Part shown: in pieces, positions 19,454 to 46,764 of the stretch
Layout: each line of letters starts with the position of its first letter
Numbering within the stretch: position 1 is the stretch's first letter
DNA from: Tubulanus polymorphus
Taxonomy: Eukaryota; Nemertea; Palaeonemertea; Tubulaniformes; Tubulanidae
Length of the DNA: 64,000 bases
Assembly (NCBI RefSeq): GCF_964204645.1
Contig: NC_134026.1
Span: 19,114,650 to 19,178,649, forward strand
Direction of reading: 5' to 3'
Made by a program: the position numbers and the translations under genes
Notes under the pieces: model-generated
The model's input: only the letters and a program-made list of their open reading frames with translations
Told to the model about the DNA's origin: nothing
The model's database searches: none

Positions 19454-20689
19454 TTTTTAGTCCTCTTGGGACTTTAGTCCCAGCGGGCTATTGCGTTCAC
19501 TTTTCGTCCGTCCGTCCGTAGATGGAATCCAGTTATTTTGGGAAGTTTTGAAGACGCTTCAAGGTAATGTTTTGACATGTATCTACCCTAGACACATCTC
19601 CAGCCCAAAAACTGGCCCTGTCAGATTCAAGATGGCCGACTGGCAGCCATTGTTGTTCGCCAAAATCTGCACTTTTTACACATTTTTGAAGTTTTCGAGG
19701 GAAATTTTGAAGACGCTTTTATCAATTTATTACCTTGATCTTCCGTATATATTTGTATTCCCCAAGGGCCCATCAGCATGAGCAAAATTGGGTCGATCAG
19801 ACTCAAGATGGCCGTCCTGTGACCTTTTTTGTGCCCAAAAATGTCAATTTTGGCTTGAATTCTTGAATCCTAATGGTTTACCATTTTTCATTGCAATTGC
19901 TGATGGTGGATATTCTTTGGAAAGGGATGTTTTATACCCGAGATAAGTATATTTGATCAGGCAATTATGATGCAATTAGTGGCCATCTTGTTGTCATCAG
20001 TACTCATTCGTAGGTGGAAAAAAGTTTTTCCACATTATATTGTTGATATTTAAGCATATTTTCTTACCACAATCGATTGGAAAGTTGTAGCTCGTGACAT
20101 GGTTTATGATTGTGGTGAATTTGAAGGTCATTGTTTTTGTATATGGCCACCAGGGGGCCTTGAACGATACAATAACTTAGTATTTCTGTATTATATTTGT
20201 ACCTATGCATATTTTGCTACCACAATAAATTGGAAAGTTATAGCTCATAACATGGTCTATGATAGTGGCGAGTTTCAAGGACATTAGTTATTCTATATGG
20301 TCACTAGGGGCTTTTAATAGTAGAATAACTCAGTATTTCCTTATTATATTGGAACCTAGGCATATTTTGTTACCATGATCAATTGCAAAGTTGTGACATG
20401 TTCTATGATTATGGTAAGTTTCAAGGTCATTGGGCTTCCCATATGGTCACCAGGGGGCGTTGAATAGTAGAATAACTTAGTATTTCCATCATATTGGTAA
20501 CTAGGCATATTTATCAGTTTTACAATCAATTACAAAATTGTAGCTGCTGACATGTTCTATGATTGTGGTGAGTTTCAAGGTCTTTGGATTTTTTCAAGGT
20601 CATTGAATGGGGCGTTGAATATTGAAATTGTTAGATCGTTGAGCATCTGAAAACACTGCCCACGCTGGCATGGTGTCCCTGGACCCTAG
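19454..20689 (+). mobile_element. Helentron/HINE-like tandem-repeat element, copy B (longest uninterrupted)
   Basis: It starts CTTTTTAG with the hairpin around GGGACTTTAGTCCC, then GTCCGTCCGTCCGTAGATGG (a GTCC microsatellite), then about 500 bp of unique 5' sequence with 'AAGATGGCCG' words. The 154-bp array follows with motifs at 20146, 20300 and 20446 (one unit carries an 8-bp loss) and a degraded fourth at about 20600. It ends CCCTAG followed by TT. No coding frame is present. It shows the full architecture of the family: hairpin, microsatellite, unique arm, array, 3' end. Confidence 0.75.
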
Positions 20690-23600
20690 TTAAAATATAA
20701 TTTGAAAATGGTAAGCTCTATGTAACCACTTGCAAGTAGGCTACCTTCTTTTCAGTCGAGGCACACATCTAAAAAATATTACCCTTGGCATAAGCCACAT
20801 CTACACTTGAGACCTGGGTTTCACATCTACACTTCACTAGAACCAATGCAGTTTTTAGCAAAAGGTTTAGAAAACCTTGAAAAAGAGTTCACTCCGCATT
20901 AAACCCTCGTATGCATCAGACTTGAACATAGCAAAGCCTGTTTTCCTCAAAGCAGATGCTCACAATAAGGATAAGGATGTTCATACTTTTAGCAGCATTT
21001 GCAAGACCAAATGGACCTTTTCCCAGTTACGAACTACCATCCATGATAGACTCAAACTATGTTGGCAGGGCCTTGTGCCCAGGAAATAAAATCGGTCTTG
21101 TCCTAAGGGTGTGATCAAGTTGGAACCAGTTCCTGTTGTATTTCGATTCTCCATTATATTTTTGTCTTGAACACCATCATAGCAATGTCAAGCTGTCTAA
21201 ATGTAGTGTAGAAAAACAATAATATATACGTTTCACAAACATTTATTGATTTCATAATGAAAATCGTACATTATTTTTTTAAATCAACACGCATTTGCAA
21301 TGCTACTTAACAATATATCAGTCAAATGTGTTTCGAGTAAATGCAAACAAAAAATGGGATGACTGGCAGAAATCACTCCTCGTACGCAATGAAATACTCC
21401 AAAAAGAAGTGAGACTAACAATAACAGTCGAACCTACCTCGATAGCTCAATCTGGGTGCGTCCATCTTATTAAGCGAACTTCGTGTAAAACGATATGGTA
21501 TTTTTACGAGAATTCAATCCGAGATCAGTTCGTGCAAGTATCGTTTACCAATGGTCGCCACTGAATTTATTTACCATAGAAATGAACAGGACACAATCAA
21601 AATATCCATCGATCGTACAACTGGGTTATTTTACTTAGATTCAACTAGGGGGGAATTCATCCGAATCATTAGATTTTATGTAATATTCTTTTCATGCAAA
21701 ATGTTTTTTCGGTGGTATTTTTCACAGGATTCATTAAGTGACGCTCTTTTCACCATCGAAGTCGCAACTATCATAAACTTACATGTAGTTCTATCGATTG
21801 AAATACTTTGATAAATTCTACGTTCATTCTATATTCTACAATAGAGTCAACCTTGATTAATCCATACCAACAAAAATACATGTAATTTTGGTATCACTTA
21901 GTTCTATGAATCAACTACAATCGATATCCAATATGATATGATAGCCGTTTTTACGGATGGTTAAATTGCCTACCGGTATTTAAAATTTATTATTTTAAAT
22001 ACGAAACCAGGCATCATCATTAAATGCAGAAGCTTGAGACTATGACATCGATGGAATACTTAAGTGTCTTCAGGAGTTTCTCATATTTCCCACTGAGCAC
22101 ATAAACCTCATTACGGTACATGTATAATTAAATACAGTTGTTTGTATTCTTTCTCACCACTAATGTATGTTCCCGACAGCTGTTATGGATTACGCACATG
22201 GTTTTACATAGAACATTTTCGTTTAGATCGTTTAACATTGGGCAACAGGCCTGCGTATTTGTCTACAAAATAATTGAAAATACGGATTGTAGAGTATCAA
22301 TTAGACACAGAAACTTAACGGGAATAATGTTACTTATTAAAAACCAGGACCAATTAATCAATACGGAATAAGCACTTACATGGGTACGGATAAACTGAGG
22401 TTGACTGCATATGTACACGCATTAAAACTAGCTGAAATGATATCGTCTTAAAATGAACCACCCAAGAATTTCGGTAAGGGGATGTCCATAAAAACATACC
22501 GGCGTTGGTTCGACTGTAGTTATTTTTCTTGTTTCAACTCATCAGAAGTTCATTTAACAAAATTTCGAATTCAATTACGAATTGTCATCTCAAAAAGTTA
22601 TGAAAATATACCGACTATAGGTAATTCAGTCTAAGCAGCAGTCATGATATATCATTTGCAATATGGCGTAAATACCTGCAGATGCAATACATAAAATCCC
22701 CAAATGCTATGAAGAACATTGATTTTCTTACTTCGTAACTGACCTAAACATAAAAAGCCATATATATTCGTTTAACCTTTTCAGTGTGTCTACACCACAG
22801 TGCAGTATATAAATGGGTGATGGACTTGTATTGACATTATTAGTAATAGTTTTTATCTCCATTGGAAGATAGTAGCACCTATCAAACATTGTGAAATATA
22901 AGTAACTAATGATATGCCACAGTGTAGAGGCACTAAAGCGGTATGCCTGTTATTGAACATACTGGGGTGGAATCTTCAAAAAAATTTGAATTATCTCCAG
23001 CAATTTCGGGAATTGATTTGTCAGCATCGAAAGGGTTAAAGTATACTTGAAAAGTATAAAACTTGTACTTAGTGTACTTGCGCACAGTCAAGAACGTTTA
23101 CATTACACATGTATTACACGTATACAGAATGTTACGCAATCGAGCTGCATTACATCGTCATCGAAAAAAAGTGCCCCCGAAACATGTACAATAAATCCAT
23201 TTGTAACGAACTCATTATCACAGACGCTTCCGCAAAAATCATTTATAAAAACACGATTAGATTTACAAATATCCACACATACAACAATATTGACAAACCC
23301 GGTATACACATCGAGAGTATGCACTAGTATATAAACATCTAGAAAATTCAAAAATTATATATTTTGACATTCATCTGTTGTCTTTCTATCTTTCTTTAAA
23401 AACTCGATCTATACAGCAGACTCCACTCAAGTCTACTTTTTGGACCATATATGGTCCGACTTCGCGATACCTGAGCTGGATAGGATATAGGTCTCATACA
23501 TATCGAGTCAGAAAAATATTTCAAAAAAATATCCGAGTTGGTTGGATCCTGCTTGAGCAGAGTCTACTGTATATTATTCTGTATATGTCGTGGTGTTTCA

Positions 23601-25201
23601 TCGAGAGAAATTCTACCAAATATATTGCTGATTTTATCACTTCGATTGCCTTACCGGTATAAGCATTCTACATCATATGGTAAAAAACTTTAAAAGATAC
23701 AGACTTCCTATTCGAAGTTTGATGTATCTATGCTAACCTTACCATGCTCAGACACACTCGAATTGGATATTTGCAAAATATGAACTGAAATGTTTCACAT
23801 TTTCAACAATGATACAACCATCTCGAACACAGGCCCTTTTCAACTCAGTGTGGTCCTAATTCGAGCGAGTTTAGCACAAAATGTATAACCCATTTAGATG
23901 TAAGCCATGCGCGCATAAAATCCTATGCCATTGCACAGAACAATGAGAATTTCCATTCAAAGCCTCTGCGAAGATATCCATGGAACACTTGTTATAATAT
24001 GCTATCTCAGATATAGGAATCGGTAATAATTCATTAGATGTTACAAACGAAACATTGAGAAAATTTAATTGAATGCCCCGCTGAATTATCTTTTCTTATC
24101 ATAAGATTGATTTTCTAGCCAATGAAGTTTGTTTTTAAGTGAATGACTGAGATTTTAGTACCAGGTATAATAGGCAGCTATCAAGTTCATAGCAAGCTAA
24201 AGAATGTTTGCTTCCAAGCTGATATGGATCTATAGTAGGGATATTCAAAAACATTATGAAGATCAATTACAAGTAAAGTTTCCATGTGTACAAATAAAAA
24301 TTTGATTTCAGTTTGTCAATAACTTTTGACTCAATCATCTAATCAGATCTGATTTGGTTTTAGATAAATATATAACTAACTGCTATGTTTTTAGTTTGAA
24401 TCATCATTATTTGTCATATTTTTGTGTGAAGCACATAGATTATGTATATAGAATCGTGCTACGCATTATATGAATAAATAAACTATTTTTAATGCATTTG
24501 CAGCCACCTAAAAATTGCCATACTTCCAGTTCCGCCGTAATTACCACTACAAGTCTTTTTGTAATCAATTATTCTGGTTCCTTCTACTTTGATATTTTCA
24601 CTATACAAATAATGATCATAATCAGTACTATATCATAATGATCAGTATATCACTGTCAAGGAAGCAAGGAGACACTGCTATGCTAAACCAGGCACCTTCC
24701 AGCCTAAACTAAGTGTGAAATCTTGTTTGGCTCATCCTTCCTTGGCTGGGCCTCGAATCTGCTGGCATTGTGACTCTGCAACAGCACAGTTACAGTGCTA
24801 ATATAATTGCATAGCATTGCCTCGATGTCATCAGAAATCATGTTTCATTTTTGCCGCAGTTATTCCATGTATATACTACAAGGAATCTGCATGACTACAT
24901 GCGCACTAGGTCTACGGTTTCGGGCGGGGGTTTGTACTGTGGCAGAGAGGATCCGTTAGGCTTGGAAACATATACAAAATTTTCCTTGTCAAAATTCTTT
25001 CACAATTACATAATATTACAGATACTCTATTACAAAACATCTTTACATTCATAATAAGATTGAGAGTGACCATAATATACATGTAAGGCAGATTTTATGT
25101 ACCCTGGCAGAGGTAAACACCTACAGCAGGCAACATTAAGTAATCACAGTTACACATATACGAAGTATACATTCTTACGCGAAAAACCCACGCGGTACAT
25201 T
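20690..25201. other. Intergenic stretch between CD2BP2 and UBE3B 3' ends, no gene recognised
   Basis: The two genes are convergent. The stretch includes several short open frames (longest about 95 codons) with no family signature, splice partners or codon-use contrast that would support them. A possible SINE head lies at 24730-24800. The UBE3B 3' UTR must lie just left of 25202, but no clear minus-strand AATAAA was identified. Confidence 0.55.
24730..24800 (-). repeat. Possible tRNA-derived SINE head, degenerate
   Basis: On the minus strand TAGCACTGTAACTGTG resembles an A box, and AGATTCGAGGCCC about 40 nt later resembles a B box (GGTTCGANNCC with one mismatch). No foldable tRNA cloverleaf is evident, so a SINE relic is likelier than a tRNA gene. 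Confidence 0.35.
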
Positions 25202-40012
<14,811 letters not shown>

Positions 40013-40803
40013 TACTTTCTCCAATTTCTGTCGAGACAATAACTAATTGAGAACGGCGCCTACAAAATAGTGATTATGAAACATTCATAGGGCATAGAAA
40101 TAAACCATAAATCGAGGGTCCTGCTGCTCCCCTTCTTGCCCTCTAAGTTTCGTATAAGATAACCTGAATTAATGAAGGAATTAAATCAATTTAAGAGTTA
40201 AACCTTTTTGTGAAACTGGACCCAGTGTATGTTACCTCTTTTGCTTAGCCTTTAGGCCTACTCAATAAGGCTAATGTTAGTACACACACAGACTCCGTGG
40301 TGTGGTGACTATTTTCTTCTTCACATAAAAAACGCTGCAGAACCAGATCAATCACCAATCAACTGCACGCACAATCATGAAATATCAACCAGTACGTTTC
40401 GACTGAACAGTATAGTAGACCAAGCAAGGCCTATCCGCACACATAGAAACCAGTTGTCAGACACAAAATGAGATGTTCAAATTTTGATCATATCATCTTA
40501 ATTTTGACAGTTCGACCATTGCGTCTGACACTAAAAGTCGGGTAGCGGACTTTTCTGGTACATCATTATCCAGGCCCGATAATGTGCCTTTAGAAACTCT
40601 TGTCCGCTGAAAATGATATGACAACTGAAAAGGACATATTCATATGTGTATCTGTTCACCTAAGTAGGAAGCCTACGGACTTTTGGGGAATTTGTTATCT
40701 ATTCCTTTTTAGAGTCCGCTTCAGAGACTAAAACGCGAATGTCGGACTGCATTGTGGATATTCATTTCCGTGTCTGTCGAACGAGTGGATTGTTTGTTTT
40801 TCA
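40013..40803. promoter_or_regulatory. Divergent promoter region between UBE3B and SPRING1
   Basis: The start codons of UBE3B (40012, minus) and SPRING1 (40804, plus) are separated by 791 bp and transcribed away from each other. The spacer has no supported ORF. It contains scattered CpG words (GTCCGCTT, AAACGCGAATGTCGG near 40710-40745) in the half nearer SPRING1. I see no TATA box that decides a start site. Shared regulation is inferred from geometry only. Confidence 0.5.
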
Positions 40804-43800
40804 ATGTTTGGGTCAAGAATACTGAGAAAACGCTGGGTTCTGGTGGTTATATTTGGTCTGTCGCTGTTGTACTTTCTACATGCTACTCTATTCGAGGTAG
40901 GCTTATGTCACTGATTATCCTACCTTCAAAAGGGTCTAAACTTTTTATGATTCACTCTCTTAGTCTTATTACTTTCCACAGTCCACTGTACTGTCTGTTG
41001 GTGACAGTTGTGGCCTAAAAACAGTCAATCATTCAGTGTGGAACCTACCAATACGATTCTCCTTAAGACAAATCCGATTTATTACGATGATTTCCAGCAA
41101 ATCCTGGCTAAGATATTCAGGGTCCCTACAACTCCTTGATTCCTTGAAAACTCCTTCTAAACCAAAGATATTTTTCAAGGTACTTGAAATTGAATATGCT
41201 TGAATGTGAGCAAAATGCCCAAAAGTCCTTGAAAATTCCTTGAATTTTGAGGAATTGGCAATTTTTTGCCTCTGGGTCTACTTATTATATACCCAGAATT
41301 CCACCGAATTAAATGGTTTATTGAGAAAAACATTACTGATTTAGGAGGAGTCGACTGTAATTGAGATACGAAAGGGATACTGACACTACTCGAAATTTTC
41401 TCCTTGAAAAGTCCTTGAATTCTCGAATGACTGATATGTAGTAACCCTGATATTTATATCAATCAAGATTTGGATACAAAAACATTACCAAACCCATTAA
41501 ATAGGACAATTTCACTTTAGCGTATAATTCAGGCCTATAGGCCTACCAGTCCCACTGGATGTATAACGATTTTGTCATCTCGTGTAAATGAGTCAACTCA
41601 TTTTAAGTCTTAATGTACCTAACTCTGCTCAACTTAGTAGTATCTCAATGTTAGAAAATGCGTTTTTCAAAAATATTTTCTATCGCGTATTGCAGGACTG
41701 TAGCGTTACCTGTTCTAATGTCGCAAAACGAAAAGTTTTTTGCTTTGATGTTAAGTAAGAACCATAGCCTTGATTCGAAAATTAAACTTTAACTTAAAAT
41801 TTTTAAGTAGGCCTAGGTGAGGTGAGCAGCTTGTCAAAAGGGACAAGTTGTCTGTATCAGAGTAAGCCTACGAGTTGAGTCGGGTACGAGTTGACTTGCT
41901 ACCGTGACTTAAAGGAGGTTCCACTGTCTGGTACCAGGGAGGTGGCCCACCTCCGGCTGCTGGTACTAAGAATTATACCTGAAAATTCAATATGTGACCG
42001 ATGATATGAATGGCTCCGACCACAGAGAGGACTCGTATCAGAGTTGTAGGCATTGCAAAAATGATTAGACCCTATGTGTTAAATCCAGACTCGACTTAAC
42101 ACAATAGTTTTTTCCCAAAAAATTGCCGCAATCACACAATTTTCTATAGCCTGTGCATGGAGTCGACGATGTCAAATGGGCCCTTGCTAGATTTGGCTCT
42201 ACCAAAAATGCTGGACCGGGTCCATGCCAAATTTTTAGTTCATCAAATTATTGCTTATGGATGCTCATGGGTCCTGGAACTGACTCACTTAGTATCAAGT
42301 GAGTGGACACTTAGGCACGGGCAAAATTTGACTCGGGTCCGATTGTGGCCAGTTTGACCCGGGCCAAATCATCTCCCTGTGATCAATTGGGGCATATTGA
42401 ATTTTCAGCTTGTTTGAAAAGACATTGGGTGCCCTAGTTCAAACAGTTTTGGTAGACTAATGCATGCCTGATAGGCCTAAAGGTAGGCCTATGAAATGAC
42501 CAGCATAGATGGGCAGCTGAACAACACATGGATTAATAATCGATGTTTTAGTTCAGATGCCCATCTGTACTGGTCATTTTAAGATCTATATCAGATAGCT
42601 ATGTGCTACCAAAATAGAGTTAAAGTGTACTCTAAAGGTTTTAGTTTTATTTATCTCTAATGCGGTGCGGTAATGAAGTATCGTATCTTACCAGGTTCAG
42701 AAAAGGTTTACCAAAAGCATATTGTTTAGTAAACTTTATCTGCTAGTTTAAATTGTTTTGAATTTAACTTTCTCTCATCAGGATCGATTGGCATTATGAA
42801 AAATATTTTTTGTGGAGTCTGAAATTCTCATTTACAACCTGTCCAAGATGTCTTTTGAGAAAGCTTGTTCAGTTTCATTAGAAGTTGACGCGGCAAAAAG
42901 CAGAAAAACCGAGTCCATTTTAAATCATTTTTCCTACTGTAATAGCCTATAAAGCCATGAGAATGGAAGTATTATTTTTGTGTACCAATAGGGGTATTTT
43001 AGAAATGTATGAGGTTTATATCAATTTTCATCATTCACCGTTTTTTTTTCTTGGAATTCCAGATGATCATATTACAACTAATGAAACGAACAAATAGGCA
43101 TGGCTCTAATATAGTTGAATTCAGAAGACTCACTGATAAAATGCACACTAAAAATGTAGTAATAGCATATGCCTAATAGTAATGAATTTTTGCTAATAAT
43201 GAAATTTTGTTTGCGGGCATTTGGGCGCAAATCTAATACTTCCATTCTCATATCCTAACTGATAAACATTCGAGTAATCAGGGCCTAATCTTGTTCTTCA
43301 TACCGTGAGAAACCGATAGCAATCCATTAGCCTAAGTAGTATGAAGGAACCAGTAGTAATATGAAGTACGACTAACCAATTATAATCTGTAATAGTAATA
43401 AAGTAACCAATCGATAATACTTTGTAGCCGGCCTAACCTACACTTATTTATCTAAAGTAATATGAAGTAATCAATACGGGCCTATGGGTCTGCAATCTGT
43501 ACGAGTAAAAAGAAGTAACCGGTAGTACATAATCTAGAGTACCGTAATATGCCTATGATGTAAGCAATTAAATACTAATCAGTAGGCTTAGTATTTACTC
43601 CATATTTTATTATAGGTGATATTATGTACATAAAATGAATATAGGCCCTATGTGACGTTATTTGGGGATGAAACAATGACGCCATTGTCGTAGGACGTAT
43701 CGCAAATAAAGCTCAATCATGACATCGTGTTAAATCTATGAGTTAATCTTTATTTACTGCCGCAGCTCGAGGATAGGATCCCAGAACAATTGAGAAATAC

Positions 43801-46764
43801 AACAATAACTATGGGTTACTCCATGTAACTTAGTATTACTATTGGTTGCCGGTTGCTCCATATTACCGGTACTTCAGATTACTACACTTAACATTTAGCC
43901 TATAATTCCAGTTTTGATTATGTTTAGCCTACTTCAGTGACTTTGACTAATATTCGCAACACTTAACAAAATGCTTCGATCAATTTCAGAGTAATTTGCG
44001 TATAAAGTCCGACGAGTATGTTATGAAAAAGCGAAGAGTGATACCTGAGCTTTTCCAGTGGCAGCCAAAATATGATAAGAAAAACGCTTCTTTGATCAAA
44101 ACATGTCGAAATTCTGTACAAGGAAAGTCCCTCATTGCGGATGAAAGAGGTAAAAAGCTGGCATCATCATCTGTCAGTCGGCTCATGGCAGTAAATCTAG
44201 AATTCAAGCCAAGGGCCATCTCAAAAATATAACAGTTAATCTATTGAAATAACATAAGGACCTTGACCAGGTCCATCTCCTTTTTCGAATGAAGAAAACT
44301 TTTTATCAATCAGAGAATGGAGAAACAACAGTCCGGGCTGCGTTACTGACTCAATGGGTATTGAAGGTATCCGATATCTCCATTCTCAGGAGGTACAATA
44401 GGTTGATCGTCAACTGTTGATTTGACGAATTTCATGTTTGATTTCTTGAAATCAAGGAAAAATTACCCGCGAAAGGGTGAATATGAGAGAGCGTACTCGT
44501 GACTTTGAAGAAAAAAATCGGCATGATTTTGTGAATCTCTTGGTATAATTTTCCGTGAATTGTGAATGTCTCGGCGAGCATCAAATCGAATAGGGTGGGA
44601 ATTCGAACATCATTTGGTCAGAATTGAACGGTTTATTAACGTGTGGCAAGTGAGGTTATGTAATAGACATTCATTTGCCTTTCGGTTATGGTTTTGAATG
44701 CCGTATAGTTGGGGTTGTTACGACTTCAATGCATCATTTATTCATAAAAACTAAAACCGTTCATGAATATGGCCGTGAAATTGTGAATTTCCTCATTTTT
44801 TTACATGAAAATGTGGATTCATACCCCCTATTGCCCCCCATTCATTCTGTCAGGGGGTTTGATTGCAAAATGGAGCCACCATTCAATATTGATGATTGTA
44901 TAGGCTATTCCAATTGTCTCAATCATGGCATTTAGAAAGTATACTCGTATATGCCGCTATAAAAACTCTTCAAACCTTCTCTCAAGGCTTATCTAACCCT
45001 TAACCATACATTAAAACTTTTACTGCTTTAGCTGAGTTTCAATGTCATTGGTATTAGGATTTTGTTCTCCTGGGGGCGCTCAATGCTGAAATTGTCAGAT
45101 TGTTGGTATCATCCCTGGACTCCTAGTTTAGGGAACCAACCGAGACACGTTTGACTGTGAAGTAAAAACCCACAATATAATGAAAAAACTAAATGTGAAT
45201 TAGTGACAAGGCTACTATGTGATGCCTGGTGTAGCTGCTAGGATATAGTGAGTGAGGAATTGATTTTGAGGGGAGAAATCTAATCTTACTTGGAATTAAA
45301 CTGTTAAATCACAGAGTTTTTAGAAATAATAGCTGACTTTAAGAATGCATCATTCATACAAATCAGAGCAAGGGTAGATTAATTGGAGAAATGTGTGAGA
45401 AAATAGCATTCAGTGGTTTGGCATTTTCAACGTCTTTTTGGTGTTCTTTTTTATGTACATTTAATGATAGTGGGTCTTTACTTTATTCATATCTGACAGT
45501 CAACTGTCTGTGGAGACCAAAAGTTTAACTGTATGTCCACTTATATATTGTTAGGTTACGTTTGTGATCGATTGAACATTTTGCCCGGTGGATGTTGTGA
45601 TATAAAGTCGCGATCAACGAAACACTATATCTGTGATAGTTGTCTTCAGAACGGTTGCTGTAATATCTACGAACACTGCGTTTCTTGTTGTTTACAACCT
45701 GAAAAGGTAAAAATTACAGATACGAAAACTGAATAAATTCATGATAATAGATAGTCCATTGTTCCTCTGATATTTATTTACTCGTCTTAATGACCAGAAA
45801 AATATATGAAGCATTTTGTGCCTTTCAACCAGAAAAATGAGAACCTGTAGTAATTACGCATGTGCAAAAACATTTTATTTTGGATCTTCAGCCGCCATAG
45901 GAATTGCCCTTGGAAATGATTTTATTCTGTTGTTTTTTTTCAGCAACCGCTGTTGCGAAAAATATTAGGAAAAGCTGCCGACGCATTGAGTCACATTTTT
46001 GCCTCTGTAACGGATCATTTTGAACTCTGTCTCGCCAAATGTAGAACATCGTCTCAGGTTAGTTTATTTACTGGTAAAAGTGGTCCTATCTCTGTCGGTA
46101 TCTCTGTTTCACTACCATACCACATTAATCCATTGTCCGGATATTGACACTTTTCATCTGTCCGTCAGTCTGTACACGGATTTGTTTTGTAAAGTTTTGA
46201 AAGCACATCAATGGGTTGTCTTGATATTTGGTTTATACATTTATCTACGTACCACCCAAAGACTGGCACGATCTGAGTAAAGATGGCTGACTGGCAGCCA
46301 TTTTCGTTCACCAAAAAAGCACTTTTTGCACATGTTTAAAGCTCTATGATTGTAGTGAGTTTCAAGCTCATAGATTACTGTATTTGTCCGCCAGGGGCGT
46401 TGATTATTGAAATTGTCAGATCGTCAAGCATTTCACCAAGTGGGTATGGTATACATTTTTCCCTGGGTAATGTGGCTGATGAAACTCTGTGATCCAAGTT
46501 ATTCTCAAAAATGTGCAATATTTGTTAGGTGCTACCATCTTTTGATAGACATTTTAATCGTGTGACAATACAGGTAGACACAGTGAAATTGTTTTTCTCT
46601 AACACGCAAACATGCCACTAGAAACTGCTTAAGAAATCATGTAATTTTTCCTCCATTTCGTTAAATTGCAGAGCGTTCAACACGAGAATTCTTATCGCGA
46701 TCCGGCTGCGAAATTTTGCTACGGGGAAAACGCGCCCAATCTACAACCGCAGGCTGCGTCGTGA
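40804..46764 (+). CDS. SPRING1: SREBF pathway regulator in Golgi 1 (SPRING, C12orf49)
   Basis: Five exons: 40804-40896, 43990-44149, 45555-45706, 45944-46057 and 46672-46764. All introns are GT-AG with consistent phases, 612 nt, 203 aa (human 205). Exon 1 encodes the short cytoplasmic tail plus signal anchor ([20 protein letters not shown]), very close to human. Exon 2 ends [16 protein letters not shown], with an NAS sequon just before. Exon 3 is Cys-rich ([27 protein letters not shown]). Exon 4 has [15 protein letters not shown], and exon 5 [19 protein letters not shown]. It is a type II Golgi membrane protein that in mammals supports site-1 protease (MBTPS1) activation and SCAP/SREBP signalling. 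Its first intron (about 3.1 kb) holds two small DNA elements and its last intron a Helentron-like fragment. Confidence 0.95.
41118..41449. mobile_element. 332-bp MITE with CAGGGT..CTAC termini and ATATT duplication
   Basis: It starts CAGGGTCCCTAC and ends GTAGTAACCCTG (inverted ends, 10 of 12 matching). It is flanked by ATATT at 41113-41117 and again at 41450-41454. The interior repeats TCCTTGAAAA/TCCTTGAATT words. CAGGG ends with 5-bp target sites suggest a hAT-related group. It lies in SPRING1 intron 1. Confidence 0.75.
42494..42579. mobile_element. 86-bp foldback element with about 30-bp inverted arms
   Basis: AAATGACCAGCATAGATGGG at the left and its inverted counterpart at the right (CCCATCTGTACTGGTCATTT) form arms with three mismatches over about 29 bp around a small AT-rich loop. 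It lies in SPRING1 intron 1. No target duplication is obvious. Confidence 0.65.
45029..45129 (+). mobile_element. Helentron/HINE-like element, 3' fragment (copy E)
   Basis: GAGTTTCAATGTCATTGG, CTCCTGGGGGCGCTCAATG and CCCTGGACTCCTAGTTT follow in the order of the family's last unit and 3' end. It is an eroded fragment in SPRING1 intron 2 with a mutated CTCF-like motif. Confidence 0.55.
46141..46470 (+). mobile_element. Helentron/HINE-like element, deleted copy (copy F)
   Basis: It has a GTCCGTCAGTCTGTACACGG microsatellite remnant, the 5' arm words GACTGGCAGCCATTTTCGTT, and then directly one terminal unit with GTCCGCCAGGGGCGTTGA and a 3' end region. Most of the tandem array is missing. It sits in SPRING1 intron 4. 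Confidence 0.6.

Noticed and set aside
21295-21564. 89-codon plus-strand frame with a protein-like start
   Set aside because: No recognisable domain, no splice partner and no supporting context in a repeat-rich spacer between convergent genes.
23047-23351. Overlapping 70-95-codon frames on both strands
   Set aside because: Frames open on opposite strands at once in low-complexity ACA/TGT-rich DNA are expected by chance.
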